From contig CANRJB010000016.1 of NCBI GenBank assembly GCA_947630845.1, forward strand, positions 1 through 60,067: a stretch of DNA of 60,067 nucleotides, in the 5' to 3' direction. The notes beneath the pieces are model-generated. The model was given only the letters and a program-made list of their open reading frames with translations. It did not search any database and had not been told where the DNA came from. The position numbers were made by a program, and so were the translations under genes. Positions within the stretch are counted from its first letter, which is position 1. Each line of letters starts with the position of its first letter. This document shows, piece after piece, positions 18,849 through 28,300 of the stretch. The stretch comes from an uncultured Clostridia bacterium (lineage in GTDB: Bacteria; Bacillota; Clostridia; Oscillospirales; Ruminococcaceae).

Positions 18849-18877
18849 TTTACAGATTTGATTTTTTAGTGTAAAAT
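18849..18877 (+). promoter_or_regulatory. Promoter of the pyrH-polC operon
   Basis: TTTACA (18849-18854), 17 bp, TAAAAT (18872-18877), about 34 bp before the pyrH ATG. The leader is short, with no room for a riboswitch. Confidence 0.75.
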
Positions 18878-18911
18878 AGATAGTAGAATATCGAAATGCG
18901 AGGTGCATCAT

Positions 18912-19622
18912 ATGGAATTGAAATACAAACGGATCCTGCTGAAGCTGAGCGGTGAGGCACTGGCAGGAGAAAAACGCTTTGGATTGGATTATGCAGTGAT
19001 TGGAAATATCTGTGAGAGTGTCAAGAAGTGCGTGGATGTCGGGACAGAGGTTGGTATTGTTGTCGGCGGCGGCAATTTTCTGCGGGGCAGGATGAGCGGC
19101 GGTCTTGACAGGACAAGAGCCGACCATATGGGCATGCTTGCCACGACGATCAATGCTCTCGCACTTGCTGATGTACTCGAATCTTTGGATCTGGAAGTGC
19201 GTGTCCAGACAGCCATCACCATGCAGCAGGTGGCAGAACCATATATCCGCAATAAGGCGATCAATCACTTAAAGAAGGGCAGAGTTGTCATTTTTGGCTG
19301 TGGTACAGGTAATCCGTTTTTCTCCACCGATACGGCTGCGGCATTGCGAGGCGTGGAGATCGAAGCGGAGATTCTCATGAAGGCAACCCTTGTAGATGGT
19401 GTCTATGACAAAGACCCGCACAAGTATGAGGATGCTGTGAAGTATGATACGCTGACATTCAGTGAGGTGCTGAACAATGAACTTGCAGTCATGGATATGA
19501 CCGCAGCGACCCTGTGCCGGGACAATCATCTGCCAATGCTTGTTTTTGATCTGAGTCGTCCGGACAATATTCTGGATGCTGTGATGGGAAAGAATGTAGG
19601 AACCATTATTTCTGAAGACTAA
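18912..19622 (+). CDS. pyrH: UMP kinase
   Basis: The 236-residue hexameric amino-acid-kinase-fold enzyme phosphorylates UMP to UDP. It has KLSGEALAG at the N-terminus, [10 protein letters not shown], and [14 protein letters not shown] near the UMP/ATP site. GAGGTG (18900-18905) points to the ATG at 18912; an in-frame GTG at 18903 overlaps that SD and is unlikely. It heads a long operon with frr, as in most Firmicutes, although a repeat element separates the two here. Confidence 0.96.
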   Translation: MELKYKRILLKLSGEALAGEKRFGLDYAVIGNICESVKKCVDVGTEVGIVVGGGNFLRGRMSGGLDRTRADHMGMLATTINALALADVLESLDLEVRVQTAITMQQVAEPYIRNKAINHLKKGRVVIFGCGTGNPFFSTDTAAALRGVEIEAEILMKATLVDGVYDKDPHKYEDAVKYDTLTFSEVLNNELAVMDMTAATLCRDNHLPMLVFDLSRPDNILDAVMGKNVGTIISED

Positions 19623-19771
19623 TACTGATTCCCGTCATCCGATTGAAATTGAGTGATGGGAGCGGCGTTTTCCATGATCGGCTATGCCGACCTTCTCATA
19701 CAATTCTTTTCGCCGGCTGTGACGGTTGACATTCTGTTGACTTTGTCGATAAAATGGCAGAGAATTAGTAT
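19622..19771. repeat. MITE-like repeat element, copy B
   Basis: A region of about 150 bp between pyrH and frr. Its left end (from 19622) and the complement of its right end (19754-19771) share ATACTRATTC..GYCAT with one gap. The last 36 nt match the end of copy A (10004-10039) at about 30 positions, including CAGAGAATYAGTATAAA. It begins at the pyrH stop codon, as copy A begins at the ilvN stop. No coding potential is evident beyond a chance frame running into frr. Confidence 0.6.
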
Positions 19772-19838
19772 AAATTCGTTATTATCAATAATACTATGGA
19801 AAGGAGTACGCTCATATACTTTGAGCGGAACAAGAATC

Positions 19839-20393
19839 ATGAAAGCAACACTGAAAACTGCCGAGGACAGAATGCAGAAAAGCATTGACAGCCTCCAGAA
19901 TAATTTTGCGACCATCCGTGCAGGCAGAGCCACCCCTGCTGTGCTTGATAAGATCAATGTGGATTATTACGGTGTCCCCACGCCCATCCAGCAGATGGCA
20001 GCCATCTCTGTAGCTGAAGCAAGAGTACTGATGATTCAGCCGTGGGATGTGTCCACACTGAAAAGCATAGAGAAGGCGATCCTTGCATCCGATCTTGGCA
20101 TCACGCCAAACAACGATGGTAAAGTTATCCGTCTTTCCTTTCCGCAGCCGACTGAGGAACGCCGGAAAGAGCTTTGCAAGAGTGTGAAGAAGTATGGCGA
20201 AGAAGCAAAGGTAGCTGTCCGCAACGCACGCCGTGATGCACTGGAAAAGCTCAAGACCATGAAGAAGAATGGTGAGATCACGGAAGATGATCAGAAGGAT
20301 GCCGAGAAGAAGGCACAGAAAATCACCGATAAGTACTGTGATGAGGTCGACAAGGCAGTTGCTGAAAAAGAAAAGGAGATCATGAGCATCTGA
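19839..20393 (+). CDS. frr: Ribosome recycling factor
   Basis: The 184-residue factor, with EF-G, splits post-termination ribosomes. It starts MKATLKTAEDRMQKSI and shows the family core FATIRAGRATPAVLDKI, the hinge PTPIQQMA and RRDALEKLKTMKKNGEI. Upstream in-frame codons run back through the repeat element; I place the start at the ATG at 19839 because this gives the standard length. Its SD is weak (GAGCGGAA); AAGGAG at 19801-19806 is too far away. The repeat may have displaced the original leader. Confidence 0.95.
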   Translation: MKATLKTAEDRMQKSIDSLQNNFATIRAGRATPAVLDKINVDYYGVPTPIQQMAAISVAEARVLMIQPWDVSTLKSIEKAILASDLGITPNNDGKVIRLSFPQPTEERRKELCKSVKKYGEEAKVAVRNARRDALEKLKTMKKNGEITEDDQKDAEKKAQKITDKYCDEVDKAVAEKEKEIMSI

Positions 20394-20427
20394 ATCGCCT
20401 GTAAAATATCTGTAAAGGAGCCATAGT

Positions 20428-21171
20428 ATGGCATTATTTAGCAAGAAGAATCCCTCTGCTCCTGCCGAGCTGCCGGAGCAGCTCCCTGTACATGTCGGGT
20501 TCATTATGGACGGTAATGGCAGATGGGCAAAAAAACGTGGTCTGCCGAGGAGTCTGGGGCATGTTGAAGGCGGCAAGACCTTCAAGAAAATCATGCAGTA
20601 TTGTAAAGACATCGGCATCAGATACGCCTCCTTCTATGTATTTTCCACTGAAAACTGGAAGCGTCCGAAGGAGGAGATCAACGGCATTCTGGCGATCATG
20701 CGTGAGTATCTGGACGAGGTACAATCCCATTTGGGCGACGGCGTGCGTGCGATTTTCTTAGGGGATAAGAGTGTCTATCCTGATGATATCCGGGAGCGTA
20801 TGATCAAGCTTGAACAAGATACAGCACATCACTCCACTCTGACCGTTCTGCTCGCATGCAATTATGGCGGACGTGATGAGATTGCCCGTTCTGCAAGGGC
20901 TATCGCTGAACTGGTACAGAAGGGCGAGCTGAAACCGGAGGAAATTACAGAGCAGACTGTTGCCGATCATCTGTATACAGCAGGACTGCCGGATGTTGAC
21001 CTTGTCATCCGTCCGAGCGGAGAACTGCGTCTGTCTAACTATCTGATCTGGCAGTGTGCTTATGCGGAATATTACTTTACAGATGTATTGTGGCCCGATT
21101 TTGGACCAGAGGAACTGGACAAGGCATTGATTGACTATGCCTCCAGAGGCAGACGCTTCGGGGGCGTGTAG
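20428..21171 (+). CDS. uppS: Undecaprenyl diphosphate synthase (cis-prenyltransferase)
   Basis: The 247-residue enzyme extends farnesyl diphosphate with isopentenyl units to make the C55 carrier for peptidoglycan and wall polymers. It has the catalytic GFIMDGNGRWAKKRG, STENWKRP, and the C-terminal IRPSGELRLSNYLIWQ..EYYFTDVLWPDF. AAAGGAG precedes the ATG. It is followed after 3 bp by cdsA, the usual order, so both lipid precursor steps are cotranscribed. Confidence 0.97.
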   Translation: MALFSKKNPSAPAELPEQLPVHVGFIMDGNGRWAKKRGLPRSLGHVEGGKTFKKIMQYCKDIGIRYASFYVFSTENWKRPKEEINGILAIMREYLDEVQSHLGDGVRAIFLGDKSVYPDDIRERMIKLEQDTAHHSTLTVLLACNYGGRDEIARSARAIAELVQKGELKPEEITEQTVADHLYTAGLPDVDLVIRPSGELRLSNYLIWQCAYAEYYFTDVLWPDFGPEELDKALIDYASRGRRFGGV

Positions 21172-21174
21172 TGT

Positions 21175-22053
21175 ATGACGACCAGAATTATTTCTGCATC
21201 TGTCGGTATAGCGATTCTGCTTGCGGTATTTTGGCTGAGTGATACCATAGTGCTGCCGCTGGCTATGGGCATCGTGACGCTGATTATTCTGTATGAACTG
21301 TCTAAAGCGGTCAACGGCGAAAAATTTCATTTGGCAATGACGGGCATGTATGTTTATGGTATCGTGTATATGCTGTCCATATATGTTTCTTTTTTGGATT
21401 ATTATGATGGTGACAGAATTGATATGTTGCCTGTTATATTTGAGAAGTATGTGGATCCTTTTTTGATGCCGGCTTGTCTGACTTGTCTTTTTCTGGAATT
21501 TCTGTGGCATCACGGTAAGTACAAGGTAGAAATGCTTGGTTTTATGGCATCGGCGATGCTGCTGGTGCCGTGGTCGCTTGGTAAACTGGTTTGGCTGAGA
21601 CATCATTTCGGTGACCATGGTTTGTTCTATCTGATTCTTGCGCTTTGCGGTGCATGGATTGCTGATTCCGGTGCGTATTTCGTTGGTATTTCAATGGGAA
21701 AGCACAAACTCTGTCCAAACATCTCCCCGAAGAAAACCGTGGAGGGTTTTATCGGCGGACTCATCAGCAATGCAGTTGTTTTCGTGCTGATCTTCTGGGG
21801 CTATGCAGCAGTGCGTCATGTGGATTTTGATGTACTAAGCGGTCTGAAAGTTGCACTGCTGGGACTGGTCTGCGCAGGTATCAGTGTTGTGGGAGATTTG
21901 ACAGCATCTGTCATCAAGCGTGAGAAAGGCATCAAGGATTATGGCAATATCATGCCGGGACACGGTGGTCTGATGGATCGGTTTGACAGTGTGCTGTTTG
22001 TCGTACCGGCATTTGATCTGGTTATGAAATTATTTCCGATATTTACGACATGA
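21175..22053 (+). CDS. cdsA: Phosphatidate cytidylyltransferase
   Basis: The 292-residue integral membrane protein has about seven or eight hydrophobic segments and the family signature near the C-terminus: SPKKTVEGFIGG, GDLTASVIKREKGIKDYG and PGHGGLMDRFDS. It makes CDP-diacylglycerol from phosphatidate and CTP, the precursor for cardiolipin and other phospholipids; a cardiolipin synthase gene lies at 47932. A 10-bp hairpin begins at its stop codon. Confidence 0.96.
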   Translation: MTTRIISASVGIAILLAVFWLSDTIVLPLAMGIVTLIILYELSKAVNGEKFHLAMTGMYVYGIVYMLSIYVSFLDYYDGDRIDMLPVIFEKYVDPFLMPACLTCLFLEFLWHHGKYKVEMLGFMASAMLLVPWSLGKLVWLRHHFGDHGLFYLILALCGAWIADSGAYFVGISMGKHKLCPNISPKKTVEGFIGGLISNAVVFVLIFWGYAAVRHVDFDVLSGLKVALLGLVCAGISVVGDLTASVIKREKGIKDYGNIMPGHGGLMDRFDSVLFVVPAFDLVMKLFPIFTT

Positions 22054-22080
22054 TAAGCCCATCTTCAGCGATGGGCTTAT
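22053..22080 (+). terminator. Intra-operon hairpin after cdsA
   Basis: ATAAGCCCAT (22053-22062) and ATGGGCTTAT (22071-22080) form a perfect 10-bp stem with an 8-nt loop. It is not followed by a T-run, so full termination is unlikely. It may tune dxr expression or protect the upstream RNA. Confidence 0.45.
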
Positions 22081-22111
22081 TCCGGTAACATGGGTAGAAA
22101 GGATGATGGAG

Positions 22112-23260
22112 ATGAAAAAAGTAGCATTGCTTGGTTCGACCGGCTCAATCGGTACGCAGGCACTTGAGGTCATCGAAAAGCATGGCATGCAGGTGACAGC
22201 ACTTGCGGCGCACAGTCAGGCTAATTTGCTCGCAGAGCAGGCAAGGAGGTTTCACCCGTCAGTAGTGTGCATCTATCAAAAAGAGAAAGCGGCAGAATTG
22301 CAGGAGCTGTTAAAAGGGGAGAAGATCGAGATCCTGACGGGCATGGAGGGCTTGTGTCAGATTGCTGCCATGCAGGAGAATGACATCGTGCTTAATTCTG
22401 TTGTCGGCATGGTAGGTTTGCTGCCGACGCTGAAAGCCATTGAAGCAGGCAATGACATCGCCCTCGCCAACAAGGAGACTCTTGTGGCAGGCGGACAGCT
22501 TGTCATGCAGACAGCCACAGAAAAAGGGGTACATATCTATCCTGTCGATAGCGAGCATTCTGCTGTATTCCAGTGTTTGCAGGGCAATTCCATGAACCGC
22601 ATCCGGAAGATGATCCTGACGGCATCCGGCGGTCCTTTTTTCGGAAAGAAGAAAGAAGAACTGAAGCATGTCCGTGCGGCAGATGCTTTGAAACATCCTA
22701 ACTGGAATATGGGCAATAAGATCACAATAGATTCCGCAACACTTATGAACAAGGGGTTAGAATTTATTGAGGCAAAGTGGCTGTTTGATTTACAGCCGTC
22801 GCAGATCGAAATTGTAGTACACCGGCAGAGTGTACTGCATTCGGCGGTAGAATTTGAGGACTATGCCGTCATCGGACAGATGGGTGTGCCAGATATGAAA
22901 ATTCCGATCCAGTATGCATTGCTCTATCCGGAACGGCAGCCCTGCCCGACAAGACCGCTGTCATTGACGGATTACGGGACACTGACCTTTGAAAAGCCGG
23001 ACTTTGAGACATTTGACTGTCTGCGTGCGGCAATAGATGCCATCACGGAGGGTGGTTTGCTGCCGGCAATTGTCAATGGTGCAAATGAGGAGGCAGTGGG
23101 TCATTTTCTGCGGGATGAAATTGGTTTCTTGGACATCGGGGAACTGGTGCAGGAGGCAATGATGCATATCCCGAATGCTGCAATCCATACTTATGACGAG
23201 GTGCTTGCCGCCGACAGGGCAGCAAGAGCCTTTGTAAGAGAGCATATCCAGAATCGCTGA
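22112..23260 (+). CDS. dxr: 1-deoxy-D-xylulose 5-phosphate reductoisomerase
   Basis: The 382-residue enzyme makes MEP, the first committed intermediate of the non-mevalonate isoprenoid pathway, using NADPH. It has the Rossmann start VALLGSTGSIGTQAL, NKETLVAGG, the metal/substrate region PVDSEHSAVFQCL and NKITIDSATLMNKGLE. Three in-frame ATGs occur (22103, 22106, 22112); AAAGGA (22098-22103) is spaced best for 22112. With ispG and uppS in the same operon it supplies and uses isoprenoid precursors. Confidence 0.97.
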   Translation: MKKVALLGSTGSIGTQALEVIEKHGMQVTALAAHSQANLLAEQARRFHPSVVCIYQKEKAAELQELLKGEKIEILTGMEGLCQIAAMQENDIVLNSVVGMVGLLPTLKAIEAGNDIALANKETLVAGGQLVMQTATEKGVHIYPVDSEHSAVFQCLQGNSMNRIRKMILTASGGPFFGKKKEELKHVRAADALKHPNWNMGNKITIDSATLMNKGLEFIEAKWLFDLQPSQIEIVVHRQSVLHSAVEFEDYAVIGQMGVPDMKIPIQYALLYPERQPCPTRPLSLTDYGTLTFEKPDFETFDCLRAAIDAITEGGLLPAIVNGANEEAVGHFLRDEIGFLDIGELVQEAMMHIPNAAIHTYDEVLAADRAARAFVREHIQNR

Positions 23261-23271
23261 AAGGAGTAGGT

Positions 23272-24315
23272 ATGAGCATTATCATCGCACTTTTGGTGTT
23301 TTTTATCATTGTGGTACTGCATGAATCGGGGCACTTTATCGTAGCGAAACTCTGCGGCATCCGGGTAAACAAATTTGCCATAGGGATGGGACCTGTTCTC
23401 CTGAAAAAGCAAGGGAAAGAAACGGAATATTCTCTCCGGCTGCTGCCGGTCGGTGGATTTTGTGCCATGGAAGGCGAGGATGATGACAGCAACGACCCAA
23501 GAGCATTCAACCGCAAATCCGTTCCCAAGCGGATGGCAGTTGTGGTGGCAGGGGCTGTCATGAATCTGATCTTAGGATTTGTGTTGATTCTCATCACAAC
23601 GATCTTGTATGGTGATATTGTCTCTCTGAAAGTAGCAGATTTTCCGAAGGATGAGGAAACTGGAGTGTCCTGCTCCACCAGTGAGACATGCGGCTTGCAG
23701 GTGGGGGATGAGTTTGTAACAATTGATGGCATGCGCATCCTGACAGATACCGACTTATCCTATAAGCTCCAGACATGCGGCGGCAAGGACATCACCGTAA
23801 TTGTCCGCCGCAACGGAGAAAAAGTGACCCTCAACCATGTGACATTCTGCAATACATCCACGCAGAGCATTCTTGATTTTTATGTGAAGGCAGAAAAGCT
23901 GAATGTGTTCAATGTCCTCTCCTACAGTTTCCTGAACACTGTCTCCACCGGCAGACTCATCTGGTCATCACTGTTTGACCTTCTGACCGGCAAGTATGGG
24001 TTCAGCGATCTGTCCGGACCGGTCGGCATCGTCAGCACGATTGGCGAAGCTGCATCCTATGGCGAGACGTTCAAGCAACATTTGACATCAGTGCTGTCGT
24101 TGGCATCTTTCATCACTATCAATGTCGGCATTTTCAACCTGCTGCCTATTCCGGCACTGGATGGTGCAAGACTGGTTTTTCTGGTGATTGAGGCGATCCG
24201 CCGTAAACCCATTCCGCCGGAACGTGAGGGAATGGTACATTTTATTGGCATGGCACTGTTGTTCCTGCTGATGATTGCTGTATCAATTCAAGATATCATG
24301 AGATTATTGCAATAA
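23272..24315 (+). CDS. rseP: Site-2 (RseP/RasP-type) intramembrane zinc metalloprotease
   Basis: The 347-residue M50 protease has HESGH (17-21) in the first membrane helix, a PDZ domain (about 130-200; CGLQVGDEFVTIDG), and the second zinc-site motif NLLPIPALDGARL in a late helix. Such enzymes cut anti-sigma factors and leftover signal peptides within the membrane. AAAGGAG precedes the start. Its place between dxr and ispG is the common Firmicutes order; the substrate here is unknown. Confidence 0.95.
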   Translation: MSIIIALLVFFIIVVLHESGHFIVAKLCGIRVNKFAIGMGPVLLKKQGKETEYSLRLLPVGGFCAMEGEDDDSNDPRAFNRKSVPKRMAVVVAGAVMNLILGFVLILITTILYGDIVSLKVADFPKDEETGVSCSTSETCGLQVGDEFVTIDGMRILTDTDLSYKLQTCGGKDITVIVRRNGEKVTLNHVTFCNTSTQSILDFYVKAEKLNVFNVLSYSFLNTVSTGRLIWSSLFDLLTGKYGFSDLSGPVGIVSTIGEAASYGETFKQHLTSVLSLASFITINVGIFNLLPIPALDGARLVFLVIEAIRRKPIPPEREGMVHFIGMALLFLLMIAVSIQDIMRLLQ

Positions 24316-24328
24316 GGAGGATACGGGT

Positions 24329-25366
24329 ATGAGAAATGTAAAATCTGTGAAAGTCGGGGACTGTCAGCTAAATGGTGAGCATATTTACATCCAGTCCATG
24401 CTGAATGTCCCGGCGGAGGATGTAGAGGGCAACGTAGCGCAGGCTGTGACATTGGAGAAGGCAGGCTGTGAGATCATCCGTACAGCCGTTCCGGATCTCG
24501 AAGCAGTACGGTTGATTCCGGCAATTAAAGAAAAAATTTCCATTCCGCTTGTAGCAGACATTCATTTTGACTATCGCATTGCGCTCGAAGCTGCCGCAGC
24601 CGGTGTGGATAAAATTCGCATCAACCCCGGCAATATCGGCAGCATGGACAGAGTCAGACAAGTAGTGCAGGCATGCCGTGAGCATCACATCCCCATCCGT
24701 ATTGGTGTCAATTCTGGTTCTCTGGAGAAGGAGATACTTGCAAAATACGGTTCACCTACGCCGGAAGCACTGGTAGAGAGTGCATTGGGACATGCGGCAA
24801 TGCTGGAGCGTTTTGATTTTGAGGACATTGTTATTTCCATCAAGTCTTCCGATGTCAACCGTATGATCGACAGCTACCGACTTGTGGCAGAAAAATGCCC
24901 CTATCCGCTGCATCTTGGTGTCACAGAAGCCGGCACAGAGCGCATGGGTCTGATCAAGTCAGCAATTGGCATTGGCGCACTGCTGCATGACGGCATCGGT
25001 GAGACTATCCGGGTGTCACTGACGGATGATCCCATCCGGGAAATCGCTGCGGCAAAGGACATTTTGAAAAGTATCGGCAAGCGTGGCGGTGTGCAGATCG
25101 TCTCCTGTCCGACTTGTGGCAGAACAAAAATAGACCTTGTTGCACTGGCAAAGCAGGTAGAGGATGCCGTGCAGGACATTGAGAAGAATGTGAAGATCGC
25201 AGTCATGGGATGTGTCGTCAACGGTCCCGGTGAGGCAAGGGAAGCAGATATCGGTGTTGCAGGTGGTGATGGTATCGGGCTGTTGTTCCGGAAGGGTGAG
25301 ATTCTGAGGAAAGTGCCGGAAGCAGAGATCGTTCCGGCTTTGCTGGAAGAATTGGATAAACTGTAA
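24329..25366 (+). CDS. ispG: 4-hydroxy-3-methylbut-2-enyl diphosphate synthase (IspG/GcpE)
   Basis: The 345-residue iron-sulfur enzyme converts MEcPP to HMBPP in the MEP pathway. The TIM-barrel part holds VADIHFDYRIAL and KIRINPGNIG; the cluster ligands lie in SCPTCGRTKID and GCVVNGPGEAREAD. It is the short bacterial form without the inserted middle domain. AAGGAGG lies before the ATG. It works downstream of the dxr product encoded two genes earlier. Confidence 0.97.
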   Translation: MRNVKSVKVGDCQLNGEHIYIQSMLNVPAEDVEGNVAQAVTLEKAGCEIIRTAVPDLEAVRLIPAIKEKISIPLVADIHFDYRIALEAAAAGVDKIRINPGNIGSMDRVRQVVQACREHHIPIRIGVNSGSLEKEILAKYGSPTPEALVESALGHAAMLERFDFEDIVISIKSSDVNRMIDSYRLVAEKCPYPLHLGVTEAGTERMGLIKSAIGIGALLHDGIGETIRVSLTDDPIREIAAAKDILKSIGKRGGVQIVSCPTCGRTKIDLVALAKQVEDAVQDIEKNVKIAVMGCVVNGPGEAREADIGVAGGDGIGLLFRKGEILRKVPEAEIVPALLEELDKL

Positions 25367-25386
25367 TATTTGTAAGGGTGATACAT

Positions 25387-28300
25387 ATGGCAAATACGAC
25401 ACTTATGGAGTTTTTACAGGAGTATACCAAGGACATCCCCCCGTCCGTACAGCAGGGTGAGATTCAGGAAATTCTCTATCACAAGGAGAAACTGGATGAT
25501 ATCACTTTTGTGGCGCACTTCTCTGCGATTGTACCATTTGCAGACATTCTGCATTTTGAGCAGAGTGTCGGGACAGCCCTACAGATACGGCAGCTCCGTC
25601 TGGACTGCCGATATGATGCTGTGCTGTTTACAGAGGAATGCAAAGAGGTTCTTGTGGAGATGATGAAACGTGAGCTGCCCATCATCAATGGTTTTCTGAC
25701 GAAGGCTGACTGGAACTGGCAGGAAGATCACATCCATATCGAGCTACACAACGGCGGCAGTCCGATACTGGAAAAGTTTCATTTTACAGCCTTCTTTTCT
25801 GACTATGTACAAAAGCATTTCGGAACAGCAGTCACTGTTTCCATACATGGACCGGATACCCTCACAGAGCAGGATCTGAACCGGGCGATCGAAGAAGTAC
25901 CGCCGGAATTTCATGCACCGCCCCCACCACCGCCCACCTATGAGCGTGAAGCGTATACACCGCCGCCCATTCCGGATGCACCGCAGTCTGTTTCTATGGA
26001 TGCGGCACAGCTTTCATCCGCAAAGGGTGATGACATGCAGATCATGGGCAGGGGAGTACGGGATGATCCCATTTCCATTCCGGAAGCATTGCAGACAAGG
26101 GGACAAAGGGTCATTGTCTTTGGGGATATCTTTTTCTCCGACAGCCGTGATGTCAAAGGAGAGCGCAGGATCATGACCTACCAGATTACAGACTATGCCG
26201 GTTCTGTGACGGTCAAGCTCTTTGATACTGTCAAGAAACTGGAGATGCTGCATCTTGATGAACTGAAAAAAGGTGTGAGTATTCTGGTTGCCGGCAAGAT
26301 TGAAGATGATTCGTTTGCTCATGAGCCTGTGCTGCGTCCAGATGCCATCATCAAGCGCAAGCGTATCCTTCGCAAGGATAATGCCCCGAAAAAAAGAGTC
26401 GAGCTGCACTGTCATACCAATATGTCGGCAATGGATGCCGTATCAGCACCGGCTGATCTCATCAGGAGGGCACATGACTGGGGACATTCTGCCATTGCCA
26501 TCACAGATCATGGCATCGTGCAGGGCTTCCCGGAGGCAATGACAACCGAAGCCTCCCTCAAAGATCCTGATTTCAAGGTGATCTACGGCTGTGAAGCCTA
26601 TGTTGTGAATGACATGGATCGACCAAAGATCCTCAAGGGCAAAGATGAGCGAAGCTTGCAGGATGAGATTATTGTGTTCGATGTAGAGACGACAGGACTC
26701 AGTCCGGAACGTGACCGTTTGACGGAGATCGGAGCTGTCAAGCTGCGCAACATGCAGATCGTTGACAGCATAGACATTTTTGTCAATCCGGAACGTCCCA
26801 TCCCTGCCAAGATCACGGAGCTGACACGCATTACAGATGAAATGGTCGCCAATGCACCGAAAGAAGAAGCAGCACTCCGGCAGTTCATGGAATTTTGCGG
26901 AGACCATCCCGTGCTTGCGGCACACAATGCCACATTTGATACGTCTTTCATCAACAAAGTTTGTGAGCGTCATCATGTGACATTTGCATATAATTGGATC
27001 GACACACTCATTCTCTGTCAGTCCATGCTGCCGCAGCTCTCACGGCATAAGCTTGATACCGTTGTCAAGCATCTCAAGCTTGGCATATTCGGTCATCACC
27101 GTGCCAATGAGGATGCTGCCATCTTGGCAAAGGTCTATATCAAACTCGTGGAACGTCTGATGCAGGAAAAAGGTGCATCCACCCTTAGCGACCTCAATAC
27201 CAAAACAGATCTGATCGATGTCAAGAAACTCAAATCCTACCATCAAATCATCCTTGCCCGCAATCAGGTCGGCATGAAAAATCTGTATCGTTTGGTTTCT
27301 TATGGTCATATTGATTATTTCTACCGTCATCCCCTCATCCCGAAATCCGTACTGGAGCAGCACAGGGACGGGCTGATTTTTGGTTCGGCATGTGAAGCAG
27401 GGGAGCTGTTTACTGCCATCGTGGACGGCAAACCGGATGAGGAACTGGAAAAACTTGCAAAGTTTTATGACTATCTTGAAATCCAACCCATTGCGAACAA
27501 TGAATTTATGATTCGCAGCGGCATTGCAAGGAATGAAAAGGATTTGCAGGATTACAACCGGAAGGTGATTGCCCTCGGTGAAAAGCTTGGCATTCCGGTC
27601 GTAGCGACATGTGATGTACATTTTCTTGACCCGAAGGACGGTATTTACCGGAAAATTCTGACATCCGGGCAGGGCTTCTCCGATGCAGACAAGCAGCCTC
27701 CGCTGTATCTGCGGACGACAGAAGAGATGCTGGAAGAATTTTCCTATCTGGGTGAAGAAAAGGCAGAAGAGATCGTCATCACCAATCCACAGCGTATCGC
27801 CAATGCCTGTGAGCATGTCTTTGCCATTCCAAAAGGGACATTTACCCCCAACATTCCGGGCGCAGAGGAAGACCTTGTCCGCATCACAAATGCAAGAGCA
27901 AGAGAAATTTATGGTGACCCACTGCCGGAAATTGTGGAAAAGCGGCTGAACAGAGAGCTTGACTCCATCATTAAACATGGATTTTCCGTGCTGTACATGA
28001 TTGCACAGAAGCTTGTCTATAATTCCGAACAGCATGGTTATCATGTCGGTTCAAGAGGTTCTGTCGGTTCATCATTTGTGGCATCTATGGCAGGCATATC
28101 GGAGGTCAATCCGCTTGCGCCGCACTATGTCTGTCCGAAGTGCAGATACAGCGAATTTATCACAGACGGCTCGTATGGTTCAGGTTTCGACCTGCCGGCA
28201 AAGAATTGTCCGAAGTGTGGTACAGAGCTTCTGCACGACGGGCATGATATTCCTTTTGAGACATTTCTTGGATTTGACGGAGATAAGGCACCGGATATTG

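Noticed and set aside
19653-19838. N-terminal extension of frr into the upstream gap
   Set aside because: The extra codons run through repeat copy B and add about 62 residues not expected in ribosome recycling factor.
25910-25990. Pro-rich stretch in PolC as a sign of frame error
   Set aside because: The frame stays open and family domains occur on both sides, so it is a flexible linker.
27040-28044. 334-codon minus-strand frame opposite polC
   Set aside because: Antisense shadow within a conserved polymerase; no start signals or family match.
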